A stretch of 64,000 nt of DNA from Antedon bifida (Eukaryota; Echinodermata; Crinoidea; Comatulida; Antedonidae): contig OY727099.1 in assembly GCA_963402885.1 (NCBI GenBank), positions 1,862,501-1,926,500 on the forward strand, given 5' to 3'. The number at the start of each line of letters is the position of its first letter. Position 1 is the stretch's first letter. Made by a program: the position numbers and the translations under genes. Under the pieces are notes generated by a model that worked only from the letters and a program-made list of their open reading frames with translations, had not been told where the DNA came from and searched no databases. Of this stretch, positions 61,201 to 64,000 are shown one piece after another.

Positions 61201-63877
61201 AACAAATTATTTTATTTGGGGAAAGTGAAGAGAGAGAGAGGTTGGAGCAAGAATGAAACCGGGAATTAACATTTTGAGAATAATAGTTTAGTGTTTAAAT
61301 GGTATGGTATGATTTATTTTTTTTGGCAGGATGGAGTACCCGGATTCATTTTGGGTGAGAGAGAGAAATACCTTTGATCGACCGGTTCATGGCCTTCTGG
61401 TGAACCTCCTCAACAACTTCTTTAATTTCAACATTCGTAACATCAAGAAGTATCTCTGTTAGCCAGAGACGAATTTTCGTCAACTAAAAAACAGAAAATT
61501 ACATTTGAAGTAAAACATAATGTAAACAATTTTCTTCTTTTTGATATAAAGTTTGCGGTACACCACGTATATAGTTCTGAAAAGAACTGTTGAGTTTCTC
61601 AACGTTTTGATCAATACGTGGTGTACTGCAAACTTTATATCAACATATTGATTTCGCCATGCAAACCTACAAACAATATAAATTTCTTCTTCCTCTAAAC
61701 TGACACTACCTCTTTATCTTTTACAACATTAAATAGACATACCAATGCCTTTTGTTTCTCTTCTTCTGTCATTTCTGGTTCCTCTTCCACTTCAACTGAT
61801 GATGTTGATGATGGACTTGCCGGTTTCTTTTTCTCAATCGTGACAGCCGATGATGGGTTCTCTTTTATTTCTTTCTTTTCATCTTCATTTTCACTCTCCT
61901 AAAATAAAAGAAAATAAATCCTTATGATGTTTGTTCAACTGAAGCAAATTTAGCTCCTCAAGTTCTCTAAAACATGAAAACATTACAATTCAATTTTAAT
62001 AAAAAATGAACAAAAATAAAATATTTAATCAGAAACACATTGACTTCCAGACAATGCACCTCTACTCTGAATAAGTATTTTGTGTTTAAATTACGATTTT
62101 ATCAGGTAAATATATTTATTATATTGTGTTAAAAGTTAATAACTACTAGTATTCAGATAACAATGCCAACAGAAATTTGTTTTTAAATAATTTTTTTTCA
62201 AGGAGATAATAGATTTTTAATTTGGTTGAATAAGTTTTTAAAAGTAAATAAAAAGGGAGAATTAGTAACAATTGTTTTCGATTTTGTGTATAATTATAAC
62301 AGCTTTTCTCCATAACTACCTTACAAAATGCTATGTAAGCAATCCTTAAAATAATAATAAAATTGTAGATCCTTGTTACTCCTGCGACTAAATAAAATAA
62401 CAAGACTTACATCACTATCATCATTATCATCATCAAATTTAGATTTTGGTGGCAAGCCAGCCGCTATACGAGCCTGATTCTTTATGTCTTGTTCAACCTG
62501 TTTTTCCTCTTCTAACTTCTGTTTTCTTAGCCTGTCCTTTTCGTCTTTTTCAATCTGCTTCTGTTTCTCCTTCTCCATCTTTTCAAGTCCCTCTCGGATC
62601 CATGCTGGGAGAGTTTTTCGTTTGTTTGCATCTGATTGTGAAATATAAAATATTAAAAGAAAACCCCATAGGATAACTGTCGTAAGCTAATGGATTTAAT
62701 TGTACTGGCTGGAGGTGGATTGGGACACCTAAATACAAAGTTTTCAACCCAGCCTAAAGCTAAAATGTTTACACATTGCACATCCACAAACAACTTTGAA
62801 TAGCTGAAAGAACAGTTTTATCTTGTCTCCACCCACTATATTTATGACACTCATTCTACATCCAACACCACTCACATCCTGTCCTGCACCATGCGGGATG
62901 AATAAAGAATTTGAATTGAAAAAAAATCCCTCGTACCTATTACACTTTCCTCTTCTTCAGGTATAGAATGATTATCTTTCTCAAGCGGGTAAGGAGAATT
63001 TTCATGCGAATGTCTCATTCTAGGTCCACCTGCCATATGGTGATGCACAGGTAGCCTATGGTGATGAGATGGTAATGGTGGAGGTTGATGATGGGGTGGC
63101 ATATGATGAGGATGTTGATGGGGTGGAAATGGTGCTAGCGAATCATGTTCTGGTATCCATTCAACATTCGATGAATCACGCTGTAAGAAATTTTAAATCA
63201 ATTTATTACAGTCTCATATTTTTCTATATTTTAGAATATCAGTATAATGGATGAGGATATCAACTGTACATGTAGTTTAAATTTGTCTATAGACACAGTC
63301 GACAGTGCATGCTATTATCTATAAGCAAGGTATACCGTGTTTGAAATTCATTGTTTCATACTTGTAAACAGTAAGGTTCTAAAATTCTGTTGTCAGAAAA
63401 GTAGGCAATTGACTGTAACAATAGTACAGTCAACTTTACATCAAATGCATAATCAATAGAAAATAATACAATACACGCACAGTTAACTGTGCCGATAGTC
63501 ACTTCCCAGTATAAACACTAAGAATTGAAAATTAACCTCCTTTTATTTATATTTCTGGTATAAACTCTCAGCTAAAATGACAAGAAATCTTACCTGCATA
63601 AACTGTTCTGGTGGTAGCGGTGGCATTGGATGGTCAAGCTGTGAAGGCATTGGTGGAAGCATTGAAGGTGCCATATTGTGCCCCGGATCCGGTAAAAGTG
63701 GTCCACCGTGTGGTCTCTGTGCACCATTTGCAGATTGGTGATTGTAGTCGAAGCATTGCGGATCTTGTTTGTAATGTCCACCGTGATCGTAATCAAACGT
63801 TTCTATGACCGGTTGAGGAGGGGGTGGAGGTGCCCAACCTTCCCATCGACCAAATGATTCCATACCGCCATCACCAC
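58273..63877 (-). CDS. PNISR: PNISR-like RS-domain nuclear speckle protein, C-terminal about 764 residues, 5' end outside window
   Basis: Orthologue of PNISR (SFRS18/SRrp130), a pinin-interacting SR-rich protein linked to splicing (known for the family). Minus-strand exons in reading order: 63877-63594, 63180-62937, 62631-62411, 61898-61743, 61483-61372, 60555-60502, 59947-59795, 59345-58273. All phases agree. Pro/His-rich N-terminal exons are followed by the hallmark KRKTLPAWIREGLEKM, then EPEMTEEEKQKAL, LTEILLDVT, ALASISGL, an acidic ISSSDESGDE stretch and a coiled-coil-like Glu/Gln region. The last exon is an RS/RD/KE-rich tail ending GRSR, like the vertebrate SRSR end. Human PNISR is about 800 residues, so one or a few 5' exons are missing beyond 63877. 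The internal Met at the start of the last exon is not the start codon, because upstream exons match the family. Confidence 0.9.
59520..59575 (+). repeat. SINE-tail-like GCGCTATATAAA sequence
   Basis: 'TTGGAAAAGCGCTATATAAA' followed by an A/T-rich tail resembles the 3' end of the SINE-like element at 46800. PNISR intron. Confidence 0.45.
60335..60425 (-). mobile_element. tRNA-derived relic
   Basis: The minus strand contains CAATGGTCTACAGGTGTGC (A-box-like) and GGGTTCGAATCCCACCAG (B box with TPsiC stem). Stem pairing elsewhere is poor. PNISR intron. Confidence 0.55.
60735..60820 (-). repeat. SINE/LINE 3' tail, minus strand
   Basis: An ATT triplet run, then TTTATATAGCGCTTTTCC and AAAAGTGCTTTACATCAAC, i.e. 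the reverse of a GCGCTATATAAA tail. PNISR intron. Confidence 0.5.
61541..61643. mobile_element. 103 bp foldback MITE with 30 bp arms and nested hairpins
   Basis: Arms 61541-61570 and 61614-61643 are complementary with one mismatch (TTGATATAAAGTTTGC at the outer end). The loop holds two smaller palindromes, AGTTCTGAAAAGAACT and GTTGAGTTTCTCAAC. It sits in a PNISR intron close to the exon at 61372-61483. Confidence 0.85.
62830..62928 (+). repeat. LINE 3'-end relic
   Basis: 'TGCACCATGCGGGATGAATA' followed by AAGAATTTGAATTGAAAAA resembles the 3' end of CR1/L2-like retrotransposons. A similar TTGAATTGAATTGAA tail is near 6990. It abuts the donor of a PNISR exon (62937). Confidence 0.5.
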
Positions 63878-64000
63878 CTGGTAAACAAATTAAATTGTCT
63901 GTTTTATGCGAGTATAGGCAAGTACTTTCTTACATTTCTAAAGTATTTTGACATAATTTATTATACTGTAGGTACACATAATACACTGTAATAAACAATT

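Noticed and set aside
1-64000. CRISPR arrays, bacterial operons, LTR or retrovirus-like elements, Polinton-like elements
   Set aside because: The regular repeats are minisatellites without unique spacers, the genes are spliced animal genes, and I saw no integrase, capsid, envelope or LTR pair.

Overview
The window looks like the genome of a marine invertebrate deuterostome, probably an echinoderm. It is AT-rich, animal-like and intron-rich. The word TAGGCCTA recurs in non-coding sequence, miniature inverted-repeat elements and tandem arrays are common, and all the proteins are animal orthologues. This assignment is inference and not proven. No CRISPR array, operon, functional RNA gene, or LTR, retrovirus-like or Polinton-like element was recognised.

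Layout. (1) 223-23871, plus strand: the last 11 exons found of DDX10/Dbp4, a DEAD-box RNA helicase of ribosome biogenesis; its 5' exons lie before base 1. (2) 25289-35227 and 35715-41583, plus strand: two tandem ten-exon genes with the same architecture. Each joins an N-terminal CaRF/ALS2CR8-type DNA-binding domain to a complete PIG3-like (TP53I3) NADPH:quinone oxidoreductase. Copy 1 adds a long Q/N-rich tail. (3) 43290-54337, minus strand: an 18-exon M1 zinc aminopeptidase of the aminopeptidase N type, reconstructed to about 957 residues. (4) 58273-63877, minus strand: the last eight exons found of PNISR, an RS-domain nuclear speckle protein; its 5' exons lie beyond the window.

Repeats fill introns and spacers: a 93-97 bp minisatellite, a 46-57 bp array interrupted by a hAT-like MITE with an 8 bp target duplication, a 20 bp minisatellite with a 60 bp higher-order period, a 2.4 kb satellite of about 180-190 bp units, several MITE families, tRNA-derived SINE relics and LINE 3' ends.

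The standout is the tandem CaRF-PIG3 fusion pair. Matching exon order and phases in both copies, and loss of the ancestral PIG3 start Met in copy 2, argue that these are genuine fused genes. They suggest a DNA-binding protein that may read the NADPH/redox state; that role is inference. Local duplication is also visible next door: a decayed piece of the last exon of fusion copy 2 lies in an aminopeptidase intron, and part of aminopeptidase exon 15 is repeated twice in its own downstream intron.
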